A DNA stretch of 64,000 bases from positions 37,308,001-37,372,000 of the forward strand of contig NC_072806.1 in NCBI RefSeq assembly GCF_028583425.1, read 5' to 3'. The number at the start of each line of letters is the position of its first letter. Position 1 is the first letter of the stretch. This stretch comes from Eublepharis macularius (Eukaryota; Chordata; Lepidosauria; Squamata; Eublepharidae). Both the position numbers and the translations under genes were made by a program. Shown one piece after another: positions 22,660-32,710 of the stretch. Under the pieces are notes generated by a model that was given only the letters and a program-made list of their open reading frames with translations, was not told the DNA's origin and ran no database searches.

Positions 22660-23210
22660 AGTAAGGTAAATGGGCCTTTCCTATGGCAACATGCATATGG
22701 TTTTGGTTGCATTGACTATTACCTGGCATGAGTTTTTTTCACCCAAGAAAGAGTAAGACTGCATGCAAATTAACTACAATTATTTTAATTCCTTATATTA
22801 CGAAATAATTGCAATCATGTGTCCCATGGAAATAGCACAAAGTGCACATCTATTTAGATTTTCACCAGGGAAGCAAAGCTGAGAGAATCCTCACCCCAAG
22901 ACTTCCACTGTTTCCAAGGCATCTGGGCTGCGTTCTTGGCCATCTGGTTGGCATTTAAGGACTTGAATTTGGCTTAACTGCAAGACATACAGAACTTCTC
23001 CCCCCGTCCCCTTGGCTGTGGTTTCTTCTCAAGGGAAGAGATTTTGGGGCTCGTTCCTACTTGCTTTCATGCTTTGGAAATAGTAAATAGTAAACGCACC
23101 CACTCATGTTCTCCTTTCAGCATCCAGAGTGTGGAAAGTGGGTAGGGAAAGGAAGTGTCACAACCAGGCTGAAGTAAACCAGGCTGTCAACATGAATCAT
23201 GTGCTAGACA
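22660..23210. other. No gene recognised
   Basis: I see neither a recognisable repeat nor a coding signal in this stretch. Confidence 0.35.
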
Positions 23211-23226
23211 TGTCAGATCAAGAGAG

Positions 23227-23349
23227 CAAAATCAAAAAGAGTCCAGTAGCACCTTTAAGACTAACCAACTTTATTGTAGCATAAGCTTTCGAGAATCACA
23301 GTTCTCTTCGTCAGATGCACGACTAACACGGCTAACTCCTCTGCATCTA
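23227..23349 (-). mobile_element. Penelope-like element, family P1 (short copy)
   Basis: Flanked by a perfect 12-bp duplication AGATCAAGAGAG (23215-23226 and 23350-23361), typical of LINE-style target-primed insertion. On the - strand it holds GCAT-CTGACGA-A-GAGAAC-TGTG-ATTCTC-GAA-AGCTT-ATGC (23279-23318) and then 'aaggtgctactggactc'. Confidence 0.75.
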
Positions 23350-23848
23350 AGATCAAGAGAGGATTCCCATTTGGAGACTGCGGTGTCGTTTTGAATGACA
23401 ACTTTAAAATCTGGAGCTGGGGTGTTCTGAGCAGAGTTTCTTTATCTGCCTAGCAAACTCATTTATGATTTTGTTTGTTTGAGAGAAGGAAGTGCTGGAG
23501 ATGTCGTAAAGTCTTGGCAAACATCAGTTTGTTTCCAACTAACACACAGTTTGAGAAGGACTATGGAACACAGGAATGAGTACAGCCGACTACCGGAGAT
23601 AAACGTGCCTTCGTACTTAATACTATACATTGGTAGGCATTTGGCAGGGCCTATTGTGGATTGTGTTAGGCAGGGCTCACGGTAGCCCAGATGAGTGGCC
23701 TTTCACAAGAGGTATCTGTGGGAAGTGTTCTATTGCTTCATTCGGACAGTTCTATGCAGCCAAGTTAAGAGTCTCCTGGAAGTCCAGCGCCCCTGCCCCA
23801 TTTCTGTTGCTTATTTGCAGATGGTAAATACATGTAGTATCCATATTG

Positions 23849-24099
23849 ATGGTTGTTGTGGGTTTTCCGGGCTGTATAGCCGTGGTCTTGGCATTGTAGT
23901 TCCTGATATTTCGCCAGCAGCTGTGGCCGGCATCTTCAGAGCTGTGCCACTGAGAGATCTCTGTCTTTTGGTGCTACACCTCTGAAGATGCCAGCCACAG
24001 CTGCTGGCGAAACGTCAGGAACTACAATGCCAAGACCACTGCAATACAGCCCGGAAAACCCACAACAACCATCGTTCTCTGGCCGTGAAAGCCTTCGAC
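23849..24099. mobile_element. Penelope-like element, family P2, two inverted arms
   Basis: 251 bp flanked by a perfect 13-bp duplication AGTATCCATATTG (23836-23848 and 24100-24112). The arms share 'gttgtgggttttccgggctg', 'gtggtcttggcattgtagtt' and 'gccagcagctgtggc' in opposite orientation. Each arm carries a hammerhead-like core (+ strand 23979-24019; - strand about 23902-23942). The end reads 'ccgtgaaagccttcgac', common in reptile repeats. Confidence 0.78.
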
Positions 24100-24169
24100 A
24101 GTATCCATATTGCTCTTCAAAGTAGCTATGTTGATTTGCATTGAGAGCACTTCGCATACACTGTTAATC

Positions 24170-24310
24170 TTAAAACAGCCTTGTAAGGTAGGCCAACATT
24201 ATTATCTCCATCATGGAGAGGAGGTGGAAACTGAGACAGTAGCTTGCCTAAGGATAGCTAGAGAGTGTGCAGTAAAAGGGAGACTTGAAATGGGACACAG
24301 AACCCTCTCT
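24170..24310 (-). repeat. MIR-like SINE fragment
   Basis: The sequence 'ttattatctccatcatggag', 'gaggtggaaactgagac', 'agtagcttgcctaagg' is the reverse of the conserved MIR core ('ctcagtttcc...', 'aagttacttaac'). Confidence 0.55.
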
Positions 24311-24384
24311 TGCAGCGCTTTCAATGGATTTAGAGTGAAATAACTCTGTATAGGATTGTACTTCCAGCAATTCTGTCAGACAAA

Positions 24385-24816
24385 CAGGGCTCATTTTGAG
24401 GGGGAACGCGCAGGAACGCAGTTCTGGCAGTTCCCCAAAGAGGTCATATGTCAGGTGGCCCCGCCCACCTGACTCTCAACCATTTGGGGCCTGTTTCGGC
24501 CTGGATTGGGGCCAAAACAGCCCGGATCGGGCCTCTGACAGGTGGTGGATCACTCTTCCACTCAGCAGTGGCCTGATCCTTAACATTTTGGACAACTTTT
24601 CGGCCATTTTCAGACCCTTTTTGCCATTTTGGGCTCAATTTCAGCCCTGAATGGCCAGGATTGGGTCCAAAACAGCCAGGATAGGTGATGTCAGGGGTGT
24701 GACATATGCACATCAGTTATGCTAATGACACTGCCGGTGATGTCAAGGGGCATGGCATATGCTAATGAGTTATGCTAATGAGTTCCTCCAGCTCTTTTCC
24801 TACGAAATGACCCCTG
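24385..24816. mobile_element. hAT-type element, family B copy 2
   Basis: It runs from CAGGGCTCATTTTGAGGGGG to CGAAATGACCCCTG and carries the family B interior ('gggattgggtcc'-type blocks, 'gctaatgagttatgctaatg'). The flanking octamers do not match, so the duplication has decayed. Confidence 0.85.
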
Positions 24817-25500
24817 GAACCAGTCTATAGGGCACTGCCGGCTCTTCCCCTTGGAGGCATCAGGGCCCCGGAGCCGTGACACACACACCCAGTGCCTCAC
24901 GCTGGCAGGAGAAAAATGGGGGTGGCATGCCAGCAAGTAACATCACATCTAACAGCAGAAACTGGATATGATGTTATTATATTAGAGCAATGCTTTAGAT
25001 TTTACCTCAGATTCTTCCCAGGGGGTGACCAGCTACAGCATATACCACCAAAATGATTTCAATACCTTAACACTTTCTGTTAGAGATAGAAGTGTTCTCT
25101 TTCACCCCCTCCATGCACCCCGAGAAGCTCCTATTTGTGGGGCTACAGACCACCAGGACTACATTTCCCAGCATGCTGTATAAATCCTCTCTGAAAGTGA
25201 CTAACTTCCCCCTAAAGCACTGACGTTTCAAAAAATCTTTTTCTGTACACATCCTCATGCCCTACATTTTGGACAATTTCTGTTGGTCAGCAGTAGAATA
25301 GCGGAATTCAAGTCCAGGAGCTCCTTGAAGACTCAAAACATCTCCAGGAAGATCGCTTCAGGTAGGTAGCCGTGTCGGTGTGTAGCAGTAGAGCAAGATT
25401 TGGGTCCCAGAGCACCTTGGAGACCCACAAGATTTCCAGGGGAGGAGCTTTGGAGAATCCCTTGGACAAAGGGAGCGCTGACTCGAAAGCCCAAGAACAA

Positions 25501-25682
25501 GGCCGTTTCCACACGTCTTACCTGCCTGAGGAACATCACGCGGAAGACAGCGTCTTCTTGCACGAAATGGTGCAAAACTCCCGGATGACTGCGTCTTCCT
25601 GGCATGATTTCATGCGAGAAGATACGGTCTTCCGGTCTTTTGCGCGATGTTCCTCAGGCAGGTAAGACGTGTGGAAATGGCC
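25501..25682. mobile_element. Inverted-repeat MITE with GGCC termini
   Basis: The ends are GGCCGTTTCCACACGTCTTA and TAAGACGTGTGGAAATGGCC, with arms through 'cctgcctgaggaacatc'. The flanking triplets are CAA and CAG. Related to the element at 42142-42302 (GGCCATTTTCACACTG). CpG-rich interior. Confidence 0.75.
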
Positions 25683-25859
25683 CAGTCGTACCTTGAAGAA
25701 CAACTAAATGGATTCAGCCGTGTTTCTGCTCCACAACCATTTCCTCCCCGCCCCCCCCAATGTGTAAGTAAGGGTCTACCACTTTCCCTTTTGTCTGCAC
25801 AGCTGCTGGGAAAGTCTTGCAAGATGTGAACGGGGGGGGGGGGTTCAAAGCCAGCTGAA

Positions 25860-26467
25860 AAGGGAGGAGAGCCTTTTCCATCAGCATAGAGGGAGGCAGC
25901 TTCGCTCACCTGAACAGGGCCTCCTGCAGGTGCCAGGCTGCCCACGGGAGAAGTCAGCAGCAGCCCGTACACGGGCTCTCTCTGTGGTGGCCCCTACTCT
26001 GTGAAATGACCTGCCTGAGGAGGTCAGGAGAGCCCCCCCCCTCCTGGCTTTCTGCAAACAATGCAAAACTGAATTATTCAAAAAGGCTTTTTACTCAAAT
26101 GGGAGGGCTGTATTGTAGGGGTGGGGTCTCAGATGCTTCGCTAATGAGTTAGGGACCCTAGACTTCATCACTATATTGCCTTACACATTATCTGCTGTTT
26201 TAAACATGCACCATCAGTGCTCCATGTTGTCTAATGTCAGTCCTAGAATTGATGATGTTCTCCTTCAGTATTTTTCCTACTCTGTATTAGATTCTTGCTA
26301 ATGCTATGTCTTTTAAACTTGTATCTATTTACCCTATGACATTGTTTATGGAAATGTCCTGACACTGTATTGAAATCTACTTGATACTGATTGTACTAAT
26401 CTCGTACGGTGTAATCCGCCTTGAGTCTCAGTGAGAAAGGCGGACAATGAATGAGATAAATAAATAC
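25860..26467 (+). mobile_element. L2-class LINE 3' end
   Basis: Around 25985-26075 a frame reads NDLPEEVRRAP, the WN(D/S)LP...R.AP motif at the end of L2/CR1-class ORFs, followed by 'gcaaaactgaattattcaaa' (KLNYSK-like). The 3' tail 'ccgccttgagtctcagtgag', 'aaaggcggacaatgaatgag' and (ATAA)n ends at 26467. Confidence 0.65.
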
Positions 26468-26529
26468 ATTTTATTCTATGAGAACAGTGAATGGAAAACA
26501 AGAAGAAATGGAAGAAGGAAGGAGAGAAG

Positions 26530-27324
26530 TCACAGCTCTTCATCTTCTTGGCACGGCAGCAGGGGACTGAAGGCCAGACATTTGGGCTGGAGAGAGGACC
26601 AAAAGAGGTTCTTGTTGCTCCAGTCCCACTCAACCAGGGCAACCTCCACCTGGCCAAGGAATCGGTTTCGGGTCGAGGAGGCTTTATGCCACACAGAGAT
26701 GTTCAGTCTGGTTTTCTGCAGCTGTGCCTTCCCCACTCGAAACTGCAGGAGTTCCTCAAACACGGGGTCCAGAGTGGCTTTCTGGACGTGGGTCCTCTTT
26801 GGCCTGTGGCGCCGAGGGAGGAGAGACACCTTGACGTAGGGGTTGGAACTCCCCAACTTGGCATCGGCCGCCCTCAATCCACAGCATCGGTCAATGAGGA
26901 CCCAGAGCTCGTGCTGGCGCTCCGCATACAGGACTCCGAACTTCAGGAGCCCCTGGATGTCTGGACACTCCACAGGGGTGGGGGGAGAGCTGCTGGTGGG
27001 CCTGCTCAGCAGAGTGTCAGCCGTCTGGGGGTCCAAGCGTGCTTCCCGTCCTGGGGAGGGACACAGGAGGAGCTCAGAGTGGGGGTCCTGGCTCAGCCCG
27101 TGCGTTAGCTGCCGGTGGGCACCAGCGCACAGGACCGAGACATTCAGGGACTTATCGTTAGTAGAGACACCCTCACCAAAAGGACACGATTGGAAAGCAA
27201 GTACCAAGAGAGGGGAGTTGCAAAAGAGAAAATCAGCCCCTGGCCTCCGTTCCTCCTCTTTGCCACAGAGGCTGTGAGAAGGACCACGGGAGGGGTAGGG
27301 CTTACGGGGCATCTGAGAAGCCAC
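26530..27324 (-). CDS. Single-exon C2-domain protein, synaptotagmin-like (Slp) type; retrocopy or terminal exon
   Basis: Residues 125-248 of the open frame form a C2 domain: GLLKFGVLYAERQHELWVL, AADAKLGSSNPYVKVSLLP, TLDPVFEELLQF, RLNISVWHK, RFLGQVEVAL, and a closing WDW...FW..LQPK. The SVWH and WDW signatures are those of synaptotagmin-like C2A domains. Calcium-binding aspartates are lost: the usual SDPYVK reads SNPYVK and the loop-3 D-x-D reads HKA, so calcium-independent lipid or protein binding is likely if it is expressed. Residues 1-124 look non-coding. A pyrimidine-rich stretch ending CAG lies just before residue 125, so a real exon could start at 26952. No upstream exon was found on this strand. 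AATAAA lies about 60 bases after the stop, within the end of the adjoining LINE tail. A 5'-truncated retrocopy of an Slp gene is the alternative. Confidence 0.6.
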   Translation of the reverse strand: MASQMPRKPYPSRGPSHSLCGKEEERRPGADFLFCNSPLLVLAFQSCPFGEGVSTNDKSLNVSVLCAGAHRQLTHGLSQDPHSELLLCPSPGREARLDPQTADTLLSRPTSSSPPTPVECPDIQGLLKFGVLYAERQHELWVLIDRCCGLRAADAKLGSSNPYVKVSLLPRRHRPKRTHVQKATLDPVFEELLQFRVGKAQLQKTRLNISVWHKASSTRNRFLGQVEVALVEWDWSNKNLFWSSLQPKCLAFSPLLPCQEDEEL

Positions 27325-27789
27325 TCCTTGCTACCCAGGCCCCTTAGAGAAAACGAGAGTGTGGAGAGCTACTCACGTGCCCTCCTGTTCCAGGTCTCCT
27401 CCTGGCCTTTGCTGCCACTGGTATAAGCCTGCCACACCAAAGACAGGAAAGAGAAGGGCGTTCAGCAGGGGGGAGAAGGCAAGTCCGTCCTCAGGAACAA
27501 GGTCAGGGGCAGGTGGGTGCGAGAGGGCCGGTCCCCAGCGGGCTGCTGTAGGCACAGCCTGTCCTTTTTAACAGTTCGGTGGTTGGCCCTTCCGAAGTCT
27601 CCTAGCAGATCCCAGAAGTGGCAATGTCTGAAAAAGGCCCTTACGGGCTCCGGCTTTAATGCCTCTCTGATCCCTGTCCTTAGTAAATCAAGGGAAAGCC
27701 TTGTTTTCTTCCAGGTGTTAAGTTCTGGAGAGATCCTGGGGACGGCTGTGAAAACTCTCACGTGTCTCATGGAAATGAGAACTAGGCTC

Positions 27790-28556
27790 AGCAAGCCAAA
27801 ATTACCAACATACGTTGACAGGTGGGAGAAAGAACTGCCTGGGGAACTTACAATAGATGACTGGGAATCTATTTGGAGTTCTCCCTCGAACAAATCTACT
27901 ATCCAATCAATTAGGACACAGTTCTATAAATTATTTGCACATTGGTATCTCTGTCCCAATAGACTACATAGAATAAATCAGGGTCTTAGCCCTGCTTGCT
28001 GGAAGCTTTGCGGGCAAAAAGGCTCTCCAATTCACTTATGGTGGATATGCCCCCCAATTTATCCTTTCTGGCTGTCTGTTTCTAAAACAATTTTCCAAAT
28101 TACTAAGATTAATCTACCCTTTTCTCCAAAGCTGTTTATATTTGATATCTGGAATGATATCCAAATTTCTCAAAAGACAAAAAACCCTTATTTCTAAATT
28201 ATTAGCAGCTGGTCGTTTGACAATTGCCGCCTTTTGGTCAGATCCAGCTAGACCTTCTATGGATAGGTGGCTTGAGAAACTTTGGGAGATTTGGGTTTTG
28301 GAGAAAATTGTGCACAATCTTTTTTTCTGTAGTTCGCAACATAGTGCTCAACGAAGCAGTTACGAAGAAATTCGGAATCCTGTCTCTGATTATTTGGAAC
28401 TCAGATGGATCCTAGCACAGAGAAAAGACGATAGACTTTGGCTTTCTCTTTGATTGTTCTTATGTCTGAAGCTAGTATGTTCTTTTACATTCTCCAGGGG
28501 TCTAATTGTGTTTATATTTCTGTACTTTTCTATGTTATAAATAAATTGGGGGGGGG
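27790..28556 (+). mobile_element. L1 LINE ORF2 3' fragment
   Basis: The frame reads VDRWEKEL, DDWESIW, HWYLCPNRLHRI, ACWKLCGQKGSPIHLWWICP, matching the C-terminal zinc-knuckle region of L1 ORF2. After a frameshift near 28190 it continues LLAAGRLTIA and MDRWLEKLWEI to TGA at 28451-28453. The 3' end is 'ataaataaattgggg' with a G-run instead of poly(A). The 5' limit is approximate. Confidence 0.88.
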
Positions 28557-28623
28557 GGAGAAATAGGTTTAGCAAGAGTAATCGCTTTTGTATATAGTTG
28601 TGTTTCAGGTTAATAGAGTAGTC

Positions 28624-29671
28624 CAGTGGTTCCCAACTTTTTTGATATGGTAGTCCAAATTTACTTTGTATGGTGACTGACCCAGGGCTGTCTCGAGAGA
28701 CTGAGCAGTTGAATTGACCCACAGTTGAATTCTAAAGGTGATGCGCTTTTCGTAAGATGGTTTTGAACTGCTGCTATACAGACAGTTTTCCTGGCCAATG
28801 GGATTCTGACTTTCACTTTAGGAGACCGTAGAAAGAAGAGTCTTAGATGTGAAAAACACCCTGATGGCACCTGAAATGCCTGTATTGGAGGGGTTGTTCT
28901 CCTGGCGAAACATGATGTTCCTCCACCCCTCCATGTCATGAATACTAACAAAACCAACTTGAAAACATGGTTCTGCCTAATTGCTTACCTGGTAGATGGC
29001 TTTGCACAGGCTATTCAGAAAAACAGTTACGTGAAGCATAACTGTAAGGTCTTACTTACCCACCTAACTGAAAATAATATATCTACCTAACTCGAAAACC
29101 TACCTATCCACCTAACTCAAAATAAGCAAGCAATATATCAACAAAATACAAAGAAAATCCTATCTATACTATTTCAATTCACCTATTAATTAACTCTTAG
29201 CCATTAACCTACTTCAATTAACCTATTAATTAACTCTTAGCAGAAATAAACTATAAATATAACAAGCAGATATGGTATGAATATGGTATACCAGCCTAGC
29301 CCTAAACCTGACTAACTAATGAAAATTTCAACTAACTAATGAAAATTAACTAATGAAAATTAATTAAAAACTAACTAATGAAAATTTCAACTAGCTCAAG
29401 CAATAAATAAAAATTTCAGCGCACTCAACCTCCAACATCCACCACCCTCTCCTAGATCACCCACTGGCAGTTAGAGAGAAGGCGTTGGCAAGGGCAACCC
29501 GTTTGATGACAACATTCTTAAGTAAGCAGCACGCTGACCTCATAGAGAGAAGGCGGAGCAAAAGGCGGAGCTGATGTGGTGAGGGGGATTAGAGGATCTG
29601 AGCACAAGTGGCCTCTGACCATAGGCTGGGAGCACATGGAAGAAATCCAGAGATCTTGTTAGGAACCATTG
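28624..29671. mobile_element. Possible hAT-type element, decayed
   Basis: CAGTGGTTCCCAACTTTTTTG at 28624 resembles a Charlie-like hAT terminus, and AACCATTG near 29671 could be its partner. The octamers do not match. The interior includes the AT-rich tandem stretch at 29310-29410. Low confidence. Confidence 0.3.
29310..29410. repeat. Short AT-rich tandem repeat
   Basis: Imperfect copies of 'aactaactaatgaaaatt' in direct order, four or more units of varying length. Part of a longer block (29060-29420) built from the words ctaact, ttaatt and ctattaat. Confidence 0.7.
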
Positions 29672-29689
29672 GTCTGGGAAACAAGAGTG

Positions 29690-30110
29690 CAGAGTCCCCC
29701 TGAGGAATCAGAAGAGTCCGTGTGCTGCTATTTAACATGAAAAATGGACTCTGGTGGACACATTCTCTTCGTGCGGTGAACCACAAAATTCGTGAAAAGG
29801 CATTCAATAACATTCACCAACTTCACAAAAAGCACCATTTATGTTACTACTTAAATCTTGCTGACTTTTGTAGAAGGGTTTTTAAACCGTTTAACCCAGA
29901 CCTCAGGAACCCACGTTCATTTTTCTGATCCATTATCAGCCAACAGAAGCGGGCAATTCACAGGGTTTGTTTAAGCCATTTATATGCCACCTTTCCACTT
30001 TCAGAACCATGCTTTTTTTAAACAAAGAGTTTGTTTTAAAAATTAAGATGATCCTCATACAAAATAGAATTAAAATACGACAGTAGTTACAGATCGACAC
30101 ATAAAAGGTT
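29690..30110. other. No gene recognised
   Basis: Moderately AT-rich sequence. The small frame at 29722-29928 has no family resemblance. Confidence 0.35.
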
Positions 30111-30113
30111 TCT

Positions 30114-30555
30114 CAGGGCTCATTTCGAGGGGGAACGCGCAGGAACACAGTTCTGGCAGTTCCCCAAAGAGGTCACATGACAGGTGGCCCTGCCCACCTG
30201 ACCCATTTTGGGCCTGCTTCGGCCTGGATTGGGGCCAAAACGGCCCGGATAGAGCCTCTGACGGGTGGTGGATCACTCTCCCGCTCAGCAGCGGCCCGAT
30301 CCTGACAATTTTGAGCCCCTTTTCAGCCATTTTCAGCCCCCTTTTGCCATTTTGGGCCCAATTTTGGCCCTGAATGGCCAGGATTGGGTCCAAAACAGCC
30401 AGGATAGGTGATGTCAGGGGGTGTGGCATCTGCAAATCAGTTATGCTAATAACACACTTCTAGTGATGTCAAGGGGCGTGGCATATGCTAATGAGTTGTG
30501 CTAATGAGTTATGCTAATGAGTTCCTCCAGCTCTTTTTCTACGAACGGACCCCTG
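30114..30555. mobile_element. hAT-type element, family B copy 3
   Basis: It runs from CAGGGCTCATTTCGAGGGGG to CGAACGGACCCCTG and is the best-preserved full-length family B copy, with the 'gggccaaaacggcccgg' and 'ggtgatgtcagggg' blocks. The flanking octamers do not match. Confidence 0.86.
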
Positions 30556-30859
30556 CAGACAACTAACATCTAACTTAAATATCCTCAGTCACAGGTTGTG
30601 TAAACAGGGAAGACATATAGAGGGCCCTGTCCCTGCTTGAAGCCTGTACAAGATGGAGCATTTTATGTGCTGTTCATTTACCTGTGTTTGCAGGTATCAG
30701 TTTTTGGCTGTTGTTCCGCTGCTGCCTTTTCAGAGTCTTTGAAAACTATAGCTCAGTCAGACTGTTAAAGGCCTCGGGGCTAATGTCATAACAATTTTCT
30801 GAAAATCACCTTGGGGTGCCAGGTTGTTTCCGGACCCAGTTTAAAGTGCTGGTTATTTT

Positions 30860-31074
30860 TGTTTGTTTGTTTATACTCTGCTTTTCTTCTAGTGGAGATC
30901 CAAAATCATTTTATTTCTTCCTTCATTTTACCCTCACAGCTACAGTAACCCTGTGAGGTAGTTTTGACCGTGTGTGATTGGCCCAAGAGCAGCCAGAAAC
31001 TTTCCATGGCAGAGTTGAGATCTGAACTTGGCTCTCCCAGATTCTCATTCGGCATTCTAACCACTACACTTCGC
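30860..31074 (-). mobile_element. tRNA SINE, diverged
   Basis: On the - strand a tRNA-like head ('gtgtagtggttagaatgccg', 'aagttcagatctcaac') is followed by 'ttgggccaatcacac' and 'cctcacagggttactgta'. It abuts the 5S-derived SINE at 31075. Confidence 0.65.
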
Positions 31075-31275
31075 TGACCTGGATGGTCCAGGTAGCCCAA
31101 TCTCATCAGAAACCAAGCAGGGTCAGCTCTGGTCAGCATTTGGATGGGAAAACACCAAGGAATACCAGGGTCACTATACAGAGGCAGGCAAAAGCAGATC
31201 ACCTCTGAATGCATCTTGCTTTGAAAATCCTTGGGGTTTTCCAACCATAAGTTAGATGCAACTTGACAGCACACA
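31075..31275 (+). mobile_element. 5S rRNA-derived SINE
   Basis: The head follows 5S rRNA: 'gcccaatctcatcagaaacc', AAGCAGGGTCAGCTCTGGTC, 'atttggatgggaaaacacca', covering the A box and C box of the internal 5S promoter. The tail 'ataagttagatgcaacttga' plus CAGCAC(AC)n is close to the BovB tail at 19260. Confidence 0.85.
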
Positions 31276-31503
31276 CACATAACCGCTACACCACATGCTT
31301 GGGACCAGTGTATTTGAAGGCCTCGCTTGTTCTGTGACTGCTGCCCTGCCCATGAACTGAGATCACAGCAAATGAGTAGAGTTGCTAGGGCTCCTAACTT
31401 GGTGTGAGACTTCCCAAAGGCAACCCCTGATGCCCAACACTGCCCCGTCAACTGGTGAGGGGATAAAACTAAAAAATCACCATCAGCCCAACAGCATTAT
31501 GTC

Positions 31504-31717
31504 TAGGGTTGCCAGATGGTTTCAACAAAAATAAAAAATTTGGAGACTAACACACACACACAGAGAATAAAAAAGAAAAAAATACCCTGCCCCTTTAATA
31601 GAGGCTGATGTGTACAAATGAGATGTTAAAGCTTTTAATGGCGTGGAGGTAAATAAGATCCACTTAAGCCTCTATTAATGGGACAAGACATTTTTCTCCT
31701 GGCAGTTCGCAACCCTA
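31504..31717. mobile_element. GTTGCCA-type MITE, divergent
   Basis: The termini are TAGGGTTGCCAG and TTCGCAACCCTA. Internal inverted segments 'cctttaatagaggct' and 'agcctctattaatgg' are visible. The target duplication is not recognisable. Confidence 0.6.
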
Positions 31718-31894
31718 ACCAGGATCTACCCAATCCTAGTTTAACACGCTCTGTCGGGCTTTAAGGCCCGTGTTCCCTGGGGGAGGGGCTTTCTACCTCC
31801 CGCCAATTACTGGATGATTGGCAGGCGAGGGAGCAAAATCCCTGTGAGTTTGCCTGCACGGCACCTAGGAACCCTACTGAGAATGCATGGTGAC

Positions 31895-31975
31895 ATCATT
31901 TTCTGGAAATGATGTCACACAGGAAATGATGTCACACAGGCCATTTTCTGGAAATGATGTCACACAGGCCCGTGA
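31895..31975. repeat. Minisatellite with GGAAATGATGTCACACAGG unit
   Basis: Three direct copies of the unit, two preceded by 'cattttct'. They lie in a decayed element that ends 'ctggcaaccctaa' near 32071. Confidence 0.8.
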
Positions 31976-32114
31976 GTGCTTACATGTAAAAAGTGCATGC
32001 AATAAAAAACCAAAAAGGTGAATGTCGGGTCTCTCCCTCCCACCAGGAGGGTAAGAGTACCTGGCAACCCTAAATTCAATCCTATGCAGATACTTTCAGT
32101 CTATGCCCACTGAA

Positions 32115-32343
32115 TAGGGTTGCCAGCTCCAAGTTGGGAAATTCCTGGAGATCTGGGGGGTGAAACCTGGAGAAACCTGGAGAAAGTGGGTTTTGGGGAG
32201 GGAAAGGAGCTTGGAATGACATAATTCCATAGAATCTACCCCCCAAAGTAGCCAGTTTCTCCAGGTGAACTGATTTCTGTGGCCTGGAGACCTGTTGTAA
32301 TTCCAGGAGATCTCCAGCCACTACCTGGAGGCTGGCAACCCTA
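32115..32343. mobile_element. GTTGCCA-type MITE with perfect 8-bp target duplication
   Basis: TAGGGTTGCCAGCTCC...GGAGGCTGGCAACCCTA, flanked by CCACTGAA at 32107-32114 and 32344-32351. Same family as 14591-14779 and the decayed pieces at 525, 33930, 36705 and 38590. Confidence 0.88.
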
Positions 32344-32539
32344 CCACTGAATCAATGAAATAATTAGAAATGAGTAAACTTCCACAGGATTATACAGTTA
32401 GTCTAGCAAATTATATTTTACACAGTAAAAAAGGGACATAATAAAAGATACATTCCATCCAAAGCTAAGCATTTTAAACAACTCATTATCCTGAAAGTGA
32501 AACAGCATATGCTTAAAACCAGTGCTTTTTTGTTTTTTA

Positions 32540-32695
32540 AAAAAGTGCCGGTATTCATGAGACACCTCCAACGAAGACCAGGGTTGCAGAGGCAGGCAAC
32601 GGCAAGTCACCTCTGTTAGTCTCTTGCCATCAAACCCCGCTAGGGGTCGCCATAAGTCGGCTGTGGTCTGAGGGCACTGTCCACCCCCCCCCCGC
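32540..32695 (+). mobile_element. 5S-derived SINE, 5'-truncated
   Basis: It begins within the 5S-like part ('tgagacacctccaacgaaga') and continues 'ggcaggcaacggcaagtcac', 'tctgttagtctcttgcc', 'ggtcgccataagtcggctg', the tail shared with 54040-54255. Confidence 0.75.
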
Positions 32696-32710
32696 TAGAA
32701 TCTTAACCAT

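Noticed and set aside
27517-28197. 226-codon open frame as a host gene
   Set aside because: Its informative part is the C-terminus of L1 ORF2; the first third is chance open frame.
28840-28920. Hammerhead-like CTGATGG...GCGAAACATG
   Set aside because: The core is CUGAUGG rather than CUGANGA and no stem II joins it to the GAAA; treated as chance.
30906-31451. 181-codon open frame on the - strand
   Set aside because: It is composed of a tRNA SINE and a 5S-derived SINE plus flank.
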